This document shows positions 26,514 through 35,765 of a DNA stretch of 64,000 bases, piece by piece. A model generated the notes under the pieces. It was not told the DNA's origin and ran no database searches. It saw only the letters and a program-made list of their open reading frames with translations. This DNA is from Lentibacillus cibarius. GTDB lineage: Bacteria > Bacillota > Bacilli > Bacillales > Amphibacillaceae. Each line of letters starts with the position of its first letter. Position 1 is the first letter of the stretch. The DNA is taken from assembly GCF_005887555.1 (NCBI RefSeq), contig NZ_VCIA01000001.1, positions 1,178,001 through 1,242,000 of the forward strand. The letters are read 5' to 3'. The position numbers and the translations under genes are program-made.

Positions 26514-27221
26514 CTAACCATTTGCCGCATCACGACTGCGGCTTTTTCTAGGTTGCAAACGAAAGATTTTTATACCGTAACGGGTTAGCGGATACAAAAA
26601 TCTTGAACATCTTTTCATCAAAAGGCCTGACGCTACTCCAATAACAAGGCTTCCTAAAATATCTGTCGGCCAGTGAACACCGGTATAAACCCTTGAAAAC
26701 ATTACAAGAATAGCAAAGATCGTAAATGTTCGGCTGATCCATTTATTCTGTCCCCAGGCTGCTGACGCAAAGCCAACACTTCCCGATGCATGGTTACTAG
26801 GAAAAGATGCATCTCCTTGATGTGGTATCAATTGATTAAAACTATCCGGCGGTAACGTTACAAACGGGCGCTGACGAAACCAAATATGGATAATAATAAA
26901 ATTAATTACAATAGCAAGGACACCGGAAAAAAAGGCGACAACCAGCGTGTGTCTGGATTGCGGCTTCGATCTTGGCAGCACAAACCAAAATAGTATAAAA
27001 AGGAGCCCATACACTTCAATAGCATGCTGGGAAATGAGCATCATTACATGGTCGATCCATGCTACATGTCCTGATAAGCTATTGATTGCATGATAGATTA
27101 TTTTATCAAAAGCATTCACGTTTTGCTTCACCAGCTTTCTTATCTTAATTTTAAGACTTAATAAGTACCCTCTTATCTTGTAATTCGCTAGTCCATCTAT
27201 TAAATTGACACGCTTTGACAT
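26514..27221 (-). CDS. PAP2 family phosphatase, undecaprenyl-diphosphatase-like
   Basis: A membrane lipid phosphatase of up to 235 residues, similar to BcrC-type undecaprenyl-diphosphatases that recycle the cell-wall lipid carrier. The three catalytic motifs are visible: a K/R site in IWFRQRPFVTLPP, the PSNHASG motif, and SRVYTGVHWPTDILG with the catalytic His. Five or six helices are present. The N-terminal 35 residues (MSKRVNLIDGLANYKIRG) are unusual and have no good ribosome site. A GTG about 40 codons in would give a more typical length, so the start is uncertain. Confidence 0.85.
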   Translation of the reverse strand: MSKRVNLIDGLANYKIRGYLLSLKIKIRKLVKQNVNAFDKIIYHAINSLSGHVAWIDHVMMLISQHAIEVYGLLFILFWFVLPRSKPQSRHTLVVAFFSGVLAIVINFIIIHIWFRQRPFVTLPPDSFNQLIPHQGDASFPSNHASGSVGFASAAWGQNKWISRTFTIFAILVMFSRVYTGVHWPTDILGSLVIGVASGLLMKRCSRFLYPLTRYGIKIFRLQPRKSRSRDAANG

Positions 27222-28151
27222 TTTTATTGCCCAGGAAATATTTCAGCACACTATGTCACTTTATTGTTCAAAAATCCTCCCTTACACGACACTACATGAC
27301 ACTTTACCACAATAAGATTTTTCGTGCCTGCGGATGGGGGAGGGAAAAATAACAAGCATTCTATCTACCCGAATGAAGCTGGGGAGCCTGAGTCAGGATT
27401 AGTAACATGTTAAATGACCGTAAACAGCCACGACAAGAAACAAAATCATGCCCAAGCCCCATGATGAAATAAGTGGCCAATCATACGCCAAACCAATTGC
27501 CACCACGAAACAACTCAAACCATCCAAATCTTTCACCAATCACGTCGAGCATATCCACTAAACGATTCGAAACATAGGCAACACCTACAATACAAGATGC
27601 AGCAGTCCATCAGTGTTGTTTTCTCCCCCTACTAATTGTTAGTTGAACAAATTAGGAATAAGACGACCTCGTTAAGATGTGCTTAAACCCATTAATGACA
27701 CTGTAATAGCCTCCCAAGCAAACACCCGGGAGCAATGGCAATCCATTTGAAATAGAACCACCTGTTAGATGAAAGTGATTGTTTCTTACCACAGAAATAA
27801 TTCACTTACACTAACATTTTTGCATAAGGTGAATATATATCACCAAAGAAAAAGTGTCAAATGATTATGAAATGAACTCAATATTACAGATGTTTACGGT
27901 TGGAACGTTATTTTGCTTGCGGTATGGTTCTTTTTCATTTTTCGTGGGTTTTATTAATAGAGAAATGATCTTACTGGTGGGTCTTCAGGTTTGGCGGAAC
28001 TACTTATGAGGTTATTGTTGTAAATAATTGCGCACACCAGTTCGCTTAATGTGGTAATAGGAACATCGGGGATTTTCACTCGAGCTGAGGGCGCGCCCCA
28101 CCCGAGTTCCGCACCTTCATCCTGGGTGCATCACCTGCCATTTGCATTCAC
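27222..28151. other. Long gap with a possible membrane-protein remnant
   Basis: 930 bases with no intact gene. On the minus strand around 27400-27545 a short open stretch ends in WGLGMILFLVVAVYG followed by a stop. With a frame change it is preceded by VIGERFGWFELF, which looks like the decayed end of a membrane protein. The stretch at 27216-27310 resembles 12592-12815. A weak CTCGAG repeat lies near the right end. Confidence 0.35.
28077..28117. repeat. CTCGAG repeat, site 3 (weak)
   Basis: Two decayed units (cactcgagctgagggcgcg and cacccgagttccgcacc), next to the 3' end of the FAD monooxygenase gene. Confidence 0.45.
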
Positions 28152-29342
28152 TTAAACAAAAACGTCAGCCTGCGAAAAAGCCACGATTTTGGAATAAATG
28201 GGAACACGGTATTTCGAAATACGAATCGGGATGCAAGCAAAATGGATGCAATATTCAATAAATGGGAACACGGTATTTCGAAATCCAATCAATAATGGAT
28301 GCTGCCATTGCGCGGCTCGTCCGATTTGTCGCGAAAGCTTGATGACTTTTTTTGCTTTTTTTACACGTTTCGCATCATAACGTGACAAAGCCCTCGATAT
28401 GGAGGTTTCCTCATTGATTGCGCGCATGAGTTCATAAGCATCTTCAATCGCTTGTCCAGCACCTTGGCCCATATTCGGTGTCGTCGCATGAGCCGCATCG
28501 CCCAATAAACATACACGTCCGTATACAAAGGAATCGAGCGGTTGCATATCATATATATCATGATGTAAAAAGAAAGCATCCTCGGTTTCACGGATCAACC
28601 GCTCTACCGTAGAAGAAAAATGCGCAAACAACCGCGCTGTCTTGCCTTTATCCAAACGCGCATAGTAGTGATCTCCCTCATCCGCATTGACACACGCAAA
28701 CCAGTACACATTCCCGTCATGAAGCGGTGCCCACCCGAATCGACCATGTGCAGACCAAGCTTCCGACGATATGTGCGGCATAACATCACCCTTATTTTTC
28801 GTAATCCCACGCCAACACGTATAACCTGCGTAACGTGGCCGGCTGTCTGGTAATAACGTTTGGCGAAAAATCGAATGAATGCCATCCGCAGCAATAACGT
28901 AATCAACTTCATAAGTGGTGTTATCCTGGAAAGTAAGGGTGACATGATCGTCGTGTTGCACAAAGTCCGTTACCTGTTTATCAAAATGAAAATAATCCGG
29001 TTCGACCGCACGAAATAACGCTTCATGCAAATCCGCCCGATGAATCGTCACCGTCTCCTCACCAAAGCGCTTCTTTAATAGAGAAAAGTCAATCCGATTC
29101 ATCACGTCTAGCTTGTCATTTAAAAACCGCTGTTCCTGAAGCGGCATTCCGACCTTTGCCACATCTTCCTTTACCCCCATTCGATCTAAGGCAAGCATCG
29201 CGTTACTGCCTAGTCCAAGGCCGGCACCGAGGGGCTTAAACGAACGGGCCCGCTCGAATACATGCACCTTTATCCCCAAGTTATGCAGACCTGCCGCTAA
29301 TGCAAGTCCACCAATACCGCCGCCAATAATCGCTAGCGTCAT
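28152..29342 (-). CDS. FAD-dependent monooxygenase with altered C-terminus
   Basis: 396 residues of the class-A flavoprotein hydroxylase family (salicylate hydroxylase/UbiH/urate hydroxylase group). The N-terminal FAD motif is LAIIGGGIGGLALAAGLHNLG. The DG motif is VDYVIAADGIHS. The GD motif is VCLLGDAAHATTPNMGQGAGQAIEDA. GGAGG precedes the ATG. The 3' end is odd: a 28-base sequence occurs twice at a spacing of 64 bases (28193-28220 and 28257-28284). Because 64 is not a multiple of 3, the frame changes after the duplication. Without the insert the frame would end PKSWLFRRLTFLFK and stop at 28148-28150. The present end is a different 40-residue tail. The substrate cannot be assigned. Confidence 0.87.
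   Translation of the reverse strand: MTLAIIGGGIGGLALAAGLHNLGIKVHVFERARSFKPLGAGLGLGSNAMLALDRMGVKEDVAKVGMPLQEQRFLNDKLDVMNRIDFSLLKKRFGEETVTIHRADLHEALFRAVEPDYFHFDKQVTDFVQHDDHVTLTFQDNTTYEVDYVIAADGIHSIFRQTLLPDSRPRYAGYTCWRGITKNKGDVMPHISSEAWSAHGRFGWAPLHDGNVYWFACVNADEGDHYYARLDKGKTARLFAHFSSTVERLIRETEDAFFLHHDIYDMQPLDSFVYGRVCLLGDAAHATTPNMGQGAGQAIEDAYELMRAINEETSISRALSRYDAKRVKKAKKVIKLSRQIGRAAQWQHPLLIGFRNTVFPFIEYCIHFACIPIRISKYRVPIYSKIVAFSQADVFV
28193..28284. repeat. Direct repeat within the 3' end of the monooxygenase
   Basis: Two copies of aataaatgggaacacggt plus atttcgaaat, at 28193-28220 and 28257-28284, are separated by 36 bases. The 64-base offset shifts the reading frame of the gene end. Confidence 0.85.
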
Positions 29343-29416
29343 CTAATCAACCTCCAGCGCGTTCGTTTCTATCACATAATGGATGAAGAAAATCGTGACG
29401 TAGCCATAACATCCCT

Positions 29417-30532
29417 TCATGAACGACCATAAGACATACCAAAGAATTGACCGGATTGAACCATTTGCCGGACTTTTTCTAAACGAGCCGACTCATACTT
29501 TTCCAACCCCTTCAACGCCGCATGTCCCTGTACACCTTTGGCAACACATTTGCCTAACTCGGCCGCATCATTTAACGATTCATTAAACCCACTGGCTGTG
29601 ATGGGTGCAGGTACATGTCCGGCATCGCCAACCAAAGCAATGCGTCCTTTCACAAGTTGGTCGGGCACGTATTCTTTGATAGGAATTCCAGTAAGATCGC
29701 GTGTTTCAATCGCATGAAGTGTTGTGGATAGCCATGGCTCGGGCCATCTGACAGAAGCTTGTTCGGCCAGTTCATTCAGTGTCTGTTCCGGAATATCCGC
29801 TCCCTTAAGCGAATGCTTGACAACTGTTCCTTCTACACATCCGAGCTGACGTAACAAATCCGTTCGTGTGTTATCGTAAAACGTGCATCCAACTCGCCGA
29901 TCCCCAGAACCTGAAGTACCATCCTTCTCGCGCATGACAGACCCGAAGAAAAAGCCACCATTAATGCCTTGGAGCATTGTAACCCCTGAATCATGATCAT
30001 CAGGTCGAATATGTTCGGGTAAATCATTCTCATTTATAGCAGCAAACCACACCATGTACCCCGCAAACGTTGCATCCGGTTTGTGAGGTGCCACATGACG
30101 CCGAACCAGACTGCGGTGACCGTCCGCACCAACGACCATATCACCGCGAACCGTCTCTCCTGTATCCGTCACCACCCAGGCGGCGTCATCGTCCTGATCC
30201 ACCATTTCAACACGCGTGTTAAAATGTATATCAATACTGGAGTAGGATTGGGCTTCTGTACGCAAACTAGACTCAATCGATGACCAAAGCTGTATCGACT
30301 TTTTCCCACCCGAAGCCAGCTTCCGTAATAATGTTGCCGTTTTTGTACGGTCAAATAGGCCGCCGTCCACTTGCAAACCAGCTCCAGTGGGTCGTTGTTC
30401 TCCGGCTTTTTCTAAAATCGTCACCTGCAGCCCAACGCGTGCAAGCGCAATGCCTGTCATCAATCCGGAAAGCGATGCACCGACAATAACAGCAGACCCG
30501 CCCGTACTAGGCTCCTCAGTTGGTCTTTTCAC
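29417..30532 (-). CDS. FAD-dependent monooxygenase (second, divergent)
   Basis: A class-A flavin hydroxylase of 371 residues. FAD motif AVIVGASLSGLMTGIALARVG, DG motif GDMVVGADGHRSLVRRH, and GD motif RIALVGDAGHVPAPITASGFNESLNDAAEL. It has a GTG start with GGGGGGATATTTT upstream. It is on the same strand as the 28152 gene, 74 bases away, so the two may be one operon. The sequences are only distantly related, so they are not a recent duplication. Pyridine, urate or aromatic hydroxylation are all possible. The substrate is unknown. Confidence 0.85.
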   Translation of the reverse strand: MKRPTEEPSTGGSAVIVGASLSGLMTGIALARVGLQVTILEKAGEQRPTGAGLQVDGGLFDRTKTATLLRKLASGGKKSIQLWSSIESSLRTEAQSYSSIDIHFNTRVEMVDQDDDAAWVVTDTGETVRGDMVVGADGHRSLVRRHVAPHKPDATFAGYMVWFAAINENDLPEHIRPDDHDSGVTMLQGINGGFFFGSVMREKDGTSGSGDRRVGCTFYDNTRTDLLRQLGCVEGTVVKHSLKGADIPEQTLNELAEQASVRWPEPWLSTTLHAIETRDLTGIPIKEYVPDQLVKGRIALVGDAGHVPAPITASGFNESLNDAAELGKCVAKGVQGHAALKGLEKYESARLEKVRQMVQSGQFFGMSYGRS

Positions 30533-30891
30533 AAAATATCCCCCCAGTTTTTTAATAATGGCGTAACGTGTGCCAGATCCTTCATAACCCCTCTAATAAT
30601 TGGCATGTCGAAAATGAGGGATGAAAGGATGCCCGTCATTCAATTATAGCAAATACGTAAGGGAACGGAAGAATGAAAGGTGCCTGTTGTCACTTCCCGA
30701 AATATGGGGTGGTATGATATACGAGGAATAGATGGTTAAATCGTGCCATTTGGCTGAGGTACACTTTTCTTTTACAATAAAAACACCACCTTGTTGCAGT
30801 GGTGTTTTTACAGAAAGTGACTGGCACCTAAGCCTTGCTTAAATTAAGGAATTATTTCTCCTTGTATAACTTTTCCCGTATCACGTATGCA
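30533..30891. other. Gap with a terminator
   Basis: No gene found. A terminator hairpin is listed at 30781-30810, and a partial end (gtgactggcacc) of the palindromic repeat lies near 30818-30829. Confidence 0.45.
30781..30810 (+). terminator. Hairpin terminator
   Basis: aaacaccac and gtggtgttt pair around a 9-base loop and are followed by a short T-run. Confidence 0.65.
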
Positions 30892-31653
30892 TTAAATAGC
30901 TGTCCAGCCGCCATCTACTTTTAATGTATCTCCAGTAATAAATCTACTGATATCTGAGGAAAGATATAACACTGCTCCGGCTACATCATCAGCATCAGCT
31001 AGTTTACCTAATGGAATTCTTTCATATACATCACGTTCAAAGGCTTTATCTTCAAACATGTTTTCTGTTAGCTCTGTCTTAATGAACGTTGGAGCGACAG
31101 CATTTACATTTAAATGATGTTCTGCCCATTCTACCGCAAGTGCTTTTGTTAATTGGACCATTCCCCCTTTACTAGAGCAATAAGATGCACGATTCCAATA
31201 ACCGACAAATGCCATCTGTGAAGCAATGTTAACGATCTTACCACTTTCCTTGGGTATCATATATTCTGCAGCTTTTTGGCTACAAAAAAACGTCGCTTTT
31301 AAATTAGTATCGAGCACTTGGTCCCAATCTTGTTCGGTTATTTCAAGTGCGGGTTTTGTAATATTAATCCCAGCATTATTTACTAACACGTCCAACGCAC
31401 CCATTCGATTGACAGCTTCATCAACCATTGCACTTACTTCATTCATATTTTTTAAGTCTGCTGAGATGTAAGAACACGCTGCATGATAATTCTTAAGTTC
31501 ATTTGTAGCTTGAATTAGTGCCGATTCATTTCTCCCGACAATCACTACTTTGGAACCATGCTCTGCAAAAGCCAGGGCGATGCTTTTTCCTATCCCCTTA
31601 CTTCCTCCTGTAACAATAACTGATTTATTTTTAAGGTCCGAAAAATATTTCAT
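30892..31653 (-). CDS. SDR family NAD(P)-dependent oxidoreductase
   Basis: A short-chain dehydrogenase of 253 residues. The cofactor motif is VTGGSKGIGKSIALAFAEHG. The NNAGI motif is in DVLVNNAGINITKPAL. The catalytic Ser lies in VNIASQMAFVGYWN, and the Tyr/Lys pair is YCSSKGGMVQLTK. The C-terminus SSDISRFITGDTLKVDGGWTAI is the usual substrate-loop end. AGAAAGGAG precedes the ATG at a rather long distance. The substrate is unknown, and glucose or 3-oxoacyl reductase labels would be guesses. Confidence 0.9.
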   Translation of the reverse strand: MKYFSDLKNKSVIVTGGSKGIGKSIALAFAEHGSKVVIVGRNESALIQATNELKNYHAACSYISADLKNMNEVSAMVDEAVNRMGALDVLVNNAGINITKPALEITEQDWDQVLDTNLKATFFCSQKAAEYMIPKESGKIVNIASQMAFVGYWNRASYCSSKGGMVQLTKALAVEWAEHHLNVNAVAPTFIKTELTENMFEDKAFERDVYERIPLGKLADADDVAGAVLYLSSDISRFITGDTLKVDGGWTAI

Positions 31654-31792
31654 TACTTGAGATGGCTCCTTTCTGAATTCAGTCTTTACTCAAACTGGAT
31701 TTTCGTAAAATCATAAACAAGATGGTAAATTCTCTCTTCACCATTCTACTAAAATAGTAAAAATATTGCTAAGAAACCGCTAAGGGGAGGTG

Positions 31793-31863
31793 GCTCTCGC
31801 TCGAGTTGGGGGGCACGTCGCTCGAGTGGCGGGGGCTTTCGCTCGAGTGCGGGGCGGGTCGCC
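31793..31863. repeat. CTCGAG array, site 4 (3-4 units)
   Basis: Units cgctcgagttggggggc, cgctcgagtggcggggg and cgctcgagtgcggggcg. It stands about 40 bases past the stop of the deaminase gene. Confidence 0.7.
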
Positions 31864-31903
31864 TGACCGCAGCACTCTCACAAAGCCCCAAACCTTCCAA
31901 AAA

Positions 31904-32356
31904 TTATTGCCGCTCATACCAAAGCTGCATTGGATTTTTCCGATCAGTTTGTAATGACACTTGCTCCATCAAAATGGATCGGTCAGCGTCGGATTTATTC
32001 ATTTCTTTATAGATTTTTTCCCATTCATCCATTCCTACGCTGGTCATTTCTTCAATGGAGTTATAATAATAAACATTATCAATCCCCGCTGCATATATGG
32101 CTGTCAGACACATGGAACAAGGTTCGCCGCTTGTATACATAATGTACCCGGAAAAATCATTCGTCTGCAATTGGTCCTGTGCCTTCCGAATCGCCAAAAT
32201 CTCCGCATGACCCGTTACATCATATGTTTTTTGTTCTCCCGCTGCTGCTTCTGAGACAGCTTTCCCGTCTTTAACAAGCACTGCGCCAAACGGGATGCGA
32301 CCTTCGCGAACATTTTCCTCCGCCAGTTCGACTGCTCTATCCATGAATTGATCCAT
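31904..32356 (-). CDS. Nucleoside/nucleobase deaminase (CMP/dCMP deaminase fold)
   Basis: A zinc deaminase of about 150 residues. The first zinc motif is GHAEILAIR with the catalytic Glu. The second is SGEPCSMCLTAIYAAGI, the PCxxC motif. Such proteins deaminate guanine, cytosine or adenosine. The C-terminus (NPMQLWYERQ) resembles the guanine-deaminase (GuaD) form of Bacillus. If so, the window would have two unrelated guanine deaminases (see 61728). The ATG at 32356 has AAAGGAAGG at good spacing, and two earlier in-frame starts exist. Confidence 0.85.
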   Translation of the reverse strand: MDQFMDRAVELAEENVREGRIPFGAVLVKDGKAVSEAAAGEQKTYDVTGHAEILAIRKAQDQLQTNDFSGYIMYTSGEPCSMCLTAIYAAGIDNVYYYNSIEEMTSVGMDEWEKIYKEMNKSDADRSILMEQVSLQTDRKNPMQLWYERQ

Positions 32357-32440
32357 ATTCATCCTTCCTTTCATTATTCTATTTTTACTTTATCCCATTT
32401 TATACAAATATTCCATTTATCATTCCCCCGCTAGTAAATG

Positions 32441-32477
32441 CGTGTCGCTCGAGTTGAGCCGCCTGTCGATCGAGTTA
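32441..32477. repeat. CTCGAG array, site 5 (2 units)
   Basis: Two units, gtgtcgctcgagttgagcc and gcctgtcgatcgagttaa, in the promoter region of the GbsR-type gene. Confidence 0.6.
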
Positions 32478-32601
32478 ATACAATATATTTGAAATACAAA
32501 TTTGACAGATTACCCTTTACTCTATATAATACAAACTATATTGTTCAATACATTCTATACATATTGAACAAATTGACTTTTGCTGAAGGGAGGCATGGTC
32601 G

Positions 32602-33192
32602 ATGGACGAGAAAAATGATGACCTCCAGCGAATTGAAGCATCGCGGGACATTTTAAGTAGTGCTATTGCTCAAACCATGGTCATCTATGGTGTGACACCA
32701 TCTGTCGGAAGAATTTACAGTACGCTCTATTTCGCGGATAGGCCTCTTAATCTTGATGAAATCAAAGACGAGGTGGCGATGAGCAAAGGAAGCGTAAGCA
32801 CGGGGCTGCGCGAGTTGCTTGATACGGAAATGGTCATTAAGGTTTGGAAAAAAGGGGATCGAAAGGATCATTTTATTGCAGAAAAGGACTTTTTCCGAAA
32901 TTTCTTCGCCTTTTTTGTAAAAATGTTGCGGCAAGAGCGGAATATTATCTCGCGGGCGAATGAACAAGTAGAAGACACACTACAGGAAATAGCAGCCAAT
33001 GGGGAGTCAGAAGAAGCAAGAGAAATGGCTCAAAAAGATCTGGCCGATATACAGCAGACCAATATTTATTTTGATTGGACGCTAAGACTGGCTAATGCGC
33101 TGGAATCCGGCGATATATACAATTTTATCCCAAAACACAATCAAGAAGGTGATGACACTGGACACAACAAAAACAGCTCTAATCATAATTGA
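32602..33192 (+). CDS. GbsR/MarR-type transcriptional regulator
   Basis: 196 residues of the GbsR-like family of winged-helix regulators, which sense choline or glycine betaine and repress uptake or synthesis genes. Visible parts are QTMVIYGVTPSVGRIYSTLYF, the recognition helix MSKGSVSTGLRELLDTEMV and the wing WKKGDRKDHFIAEKDFF, followed by a long coiled C-terminus. GGGAGGCATGGTCG precedes the ATG. It overlaps the following hydrolase gene by about 40 bases and probably controls it together with the betaine-binding protein gene. Confidence 0.88.
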   Translation: MDEKNDDLQRIEASRDILSSAIAQTMVIYGVTPSVGRIYSTLYFADRPLNLDEIKDEVAMSKGSVSTGLRELLDTEMVIKVWKKGDRKDHFIAEKDFFRNFFAFFVKMLRQERNIISRANEQVEDTLQEIAANGESEEAREMAQKDLADIQQTNIYFDWTLRLANALESGDIYNFIPKHNQEGDDTGHNKNSSNHN

Positions 33193-33847
33193 CATGCAAA
33201 ATGAAAGTCAGTTTGGTATTCATGGCGTCGATAACATAGTCGATTCGACCAGCAAGTTAATAGCCGAATGTCGCAAACACAACATCCCTATTATTTATAC
33301 GCGGCAAATTAACCGCCTAGACGCGGTAGGATTATCCAAACAAGAACCCTTAAATCAAGATGACGAGCCTGTATTTTATCATAGTGGCACCGATGCAATC
33401 GACATCATCGACGCCATTCAACCAGAAAGCCATGATATTGTCATCGATAAATATCGCTGGAGCGGCTTTTACCAGACGGATTTAGATTTGATTTTAAGAA
33501 GCATGGGCATTAAACATATCATCCTGGGCGGTGTGGTTACCGACGGCTGTGTGATGACCTCCGTTTTCGACGCCTACTTCCGGGATTATCAAGTAAATCT
33601 GGTAAAAGACATTTGCGGCGCAACGAATGAAGGCGCGCACATGAGCTCAATTTTAACGATGGCCAATTGGATTTATAACCTCGCCATTTTTAATTCGTCC
33701 GAAATGATTAAAAAACTTTCCGGACAGACCTATACTTTCTGGGAATCGACATATCCGGACCAGTTACAATTCACACCGGAGAATTTGCGTGACGTTTTTG
33801 CCCGTCTCGACCAGGAAACACAACCTTCGCAACAGGGCGCGGATTAA
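33152..33847 (+). CDS. Cysteine hydrolase of the isochorismatase family
   Basis: 231 residues of the isochorismatase-like fold. The catalytic Asp is in ALIIIDMQNESQFG. The Lys is in IVIDKYRWSGFYQTDLD. The nucleophilic Cys is in LGGVVTDGCVMTSVFDAYF, preceded by the cis-peptide VVT. It starts inside the end of the regulator gene and is followed 34 bases later by the binding-protein gene. In this context it could release ammonia or a carboxylate from an imported quaternary-amine compound, but the substrate is not known. Confidence 0.85.
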   Translation: MTLDTTKTALIIIDMQNESQFGIHGVDNIVDSTSKLIAECRKHNIPIIYTRQINRLDAVGLSKQEPLNQDDEPVFYHSGTDAIDIIDAIQPESHDIVIDKYRWSGFYQTDLDLILRSMGIKHIILGGVVTDGCVMTSVFDAYFRDYQVNLVKDICGATNEGAHMSSILTMANWIYNLAIFNSSEMIKKLSGQTYTFWESTYPDQLQFTPENLRDVFARLDQETQPSQQGAD

Positions 33848-33880
33848 GATACAAAAAAATTAGAGGAGGATAACCGCATA

Positions 33881-34812
33881 ATGAAGAACATAAAATTTCT
33901 AGCATTTACTATACTTTTCATGCTTACTATGGTATTAGCAGCATGTGGCGGTAATGATGAAACATCAGAAAATAACTCAGGCGATAAGGCGGACGATGGT
34001 AAACTCGAATTAGGCCAAGAAGAGATCACCATCCCTTATGTCTCCTGGCCATCCGCTGTTGCCAGTTCAAACGTGATTAAGGTGCACTTGAAAAACAAGG
34101 ATATGACGTTAATTTAAAACAAGTTAACTCCGGTGCCATGTATACAGGGATTGCTGATAAATCAGCTGACTCATCTGTATGTATATGGCTGCCAAATACA
34201 GACAAAGAGTATTGGAAAAAATATAAAGAGGACATAGAAATGCTTGGCCCCAATGTGGAGGGAACCCCACTCGGACTCGTCGTGCCAAAGTATATGGAAG
34301 ATGTGAACTCAATCAAAGATTTAGCCAACAACACCAATTCGGTAGGAGATAAAACCGAATGGACCATTACCGGTATCGAGCCCGGCTCCGGTCAAATGGA
34401 AGTAACAAAAGAACAAGTCATGAAAGAATATGGATTAGATGATTGGACGTTACAAGCAAGTTCCTCCGCAGCCATGGCCACACAACTGGGTGAAGCTATC
34501 AAGAATGAGGAACCAATTGTTGTTACGCTCTGGTCACCGCATTGGTCTTTTTCAAAATGGGACTTGAAATACTTGGACGATCCGAAAAATGCATACGGCG
34601 ATTCAGACGATATTAATACAGTCGTACGTCAAGGATTAAAAGAAGATGCACCAAGAGCCTATGAAATTCTCGATCAATTCGGATTAACCAAAGACCAACT
34701 AGCAAGCGTCATGGTTAAAATCAATAATGGCATGGACCCAGCAAAAGCCGCGCAAGAATGGGTAGATAATAACGAGGACATTGTTAACGAATGGTTTAAA
34801 AATGTAAAATAA
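33881..34812 (+). pseudogene. opuAC: Glycine betaine-type ABC substrate-binding lipoprotein, frameshifted
   Basis: Should encode a secreted lipoprotein of about 310 residues (OpuAC family) that captures glycine betaine or a related compound. The first part has a signal peptide with lipobox (MVLAACGG). It stops at 34117 after leaving the true frame near 34080. The rest continues in another frame from GALEKQGYDVNLKQVNSG to NEWFKNVK. Adding one base at 34080 restores SNVIKGALEKQGYDV, so a single-base deletion (aaa to aa) explains it. The ribosome site GAGGAGG is intact. No permease or ATPase gene is adjacent. This could also be a sequencing error. Confidence 0.85.
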
Positions 34813-34822
34813 CCCTTTGGTA

Positions 34823-34869
34823 AAATTCGCCATAGGAGGCTTTAAGGCTTTCTATGGCGAATTTCTTTT
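34823..34869 (+). terminator. Terminator of the binding-protein gene
   Basis: aaattcgccatag and ctatggcgaattt pair perfectly over 13 bases and are followed by cttttt. Confidence 0.85.
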
Positions 34870-34887
34870 TACGAATATTTAATGGTG

Positions 34888-34925
34888 GATTTTCGGCGGC
34901 TGCCGAAAATCATCTTTTTGGATAT
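34888..34925. repeat. GATTTTCGG hairpin repeat, copy 2
   Basis: gattttcggcgg and tgccgaaaatc with tail atctttttggatatg. It is followed directly by array site 6. Confidence 0.75.
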
Positions 34926-34931
34926 GGGTGT

Positions 34932-35050
34932 GCTGCTCGAGTTGGGGTGTGTGTCGCTCGAGTGGCGCGGACTGTCGCCCGAGTTGATGGTCGTATCGAT
35001 CGATTTCCGCTCCACCTCGATCGAGTTCAGCCTCCTGTCGCTCGGGATGC
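34932..35050. repeat. CTCGAG array, site 6
   Basis: About five partly decayed units (gctcgagttggggtgtgt, gtcgctcgagtggcgcgg, gtcgcccgagttgatgg, cctcgatcgagttcagcc, gtcgctcgggatgcg). Confidence 0.7.
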
Positions 35051-35067
35051 GCGGTTGATAAATGGTA

Positions 35068-35104
35068 GATTTTCGGCGGTGGCGGAAAAACATCTTTTTG
35101 GATA
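35068..35104. repeat. GATTTTCGG hairpin repeat, copy 3
   Basis: gattttcggcggtggcgg followed by aaaaacatctttttggata. It lies after array site 6 and before site 7. Confidence 0.65.
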
Positions 35105-35108
35105 TGCG

Positions 35109-35146
35109 AATTTCGCTCGATTCGGCGTACCTGTCGATCAAGGACG
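35109..35146. repeat. CTCGAG repeat, site 7 (weak)
   Basis: Decayed units tttcgctcgattcggcg and acctgtcgatcaagg. Confidence 0.4.
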
Positions 35147-35245
35147 TACGTGTCAAACGCATCTATTCACGAATTCTTTCTCAGCCATCCTCCTTTAGCG
35201 CAACGAGAAAGCACCATATAAGTCGGCCATTACAGGCTTCTAGCT

Positions 35246-35542
35246 TTACGATTCTTTTTCGGTCAGTTCGAGTTTAAAATCCCCAACGGCTCCCGGCTCG
35301 TATAAATTGGTGATGGACGTTGAATAGTTGGTAATGACTGCGGAAAATTCCAGATTCTTATCGGGAACCTTTACAATAAAATCATTCTCATATAATAAAG
35401 TTGTTACATCATGATACATGTCGTGCGTCACTTTAAAATCAAAATTTAATTTTGTCCGCAATTGTCCATTCTTCATGATCGATTCTGCCCGAACGTTAGA
35501 CGCAATTAGCTCCATATCATTAATAATGATTGTTTGCTTCAT
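35246..35542 (-). CDS. DUF3219 family protein
   Basis: 98 residues, predicted to be a small beta-rich cytosolic protein. It fits the DUF3219 (YkvR-like) family by size and by the ends TIIINDMELIASN and NLYEPGAVGDFKLELTEKE. No function is known. The ATG at 35542 has AAGGTGAG upstream. Confidence 0.65.
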   Translation of the reverse strand: MKQTIIINDMELIASNVRAESIMKNGQLRTKLNFDFKVTHDMYHDVTTLLYENDFIVKVPDKNLEFSAVITNYSTSITNLYEPGAVGDFKLELTEKES

Positions 35543-35709
35543 GTGCTCACCTTCTTCCATTATATTCATCGTTTACCGTAACAAAAATAACTAATGGTTG
35601 CCACGTTTAGAATAATAATCCATTAGTGAAAAGATGAGTCGAATACAACTTCGAGTGGTAACAAGTATCTAACTTGTTGTTACTAGAATTAGACGCCTAA
35701 TTAATAGTA

Positions 35710-35746
35710 GATTTTCGGCCCCTGCCGAAAATCATCTTTTAGATAG
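35710..35746. repeat. GATTTTCGG hairpin repeat, copy 4
   Basis: gattttcggccc and tgccgaaaatc with tail atcttttagatag. Array site 8 begins about 20 bases later. Confidence 0.7.
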
Positions 35747-35765
35747 CGGGGGTGTTGGGGCGGGT

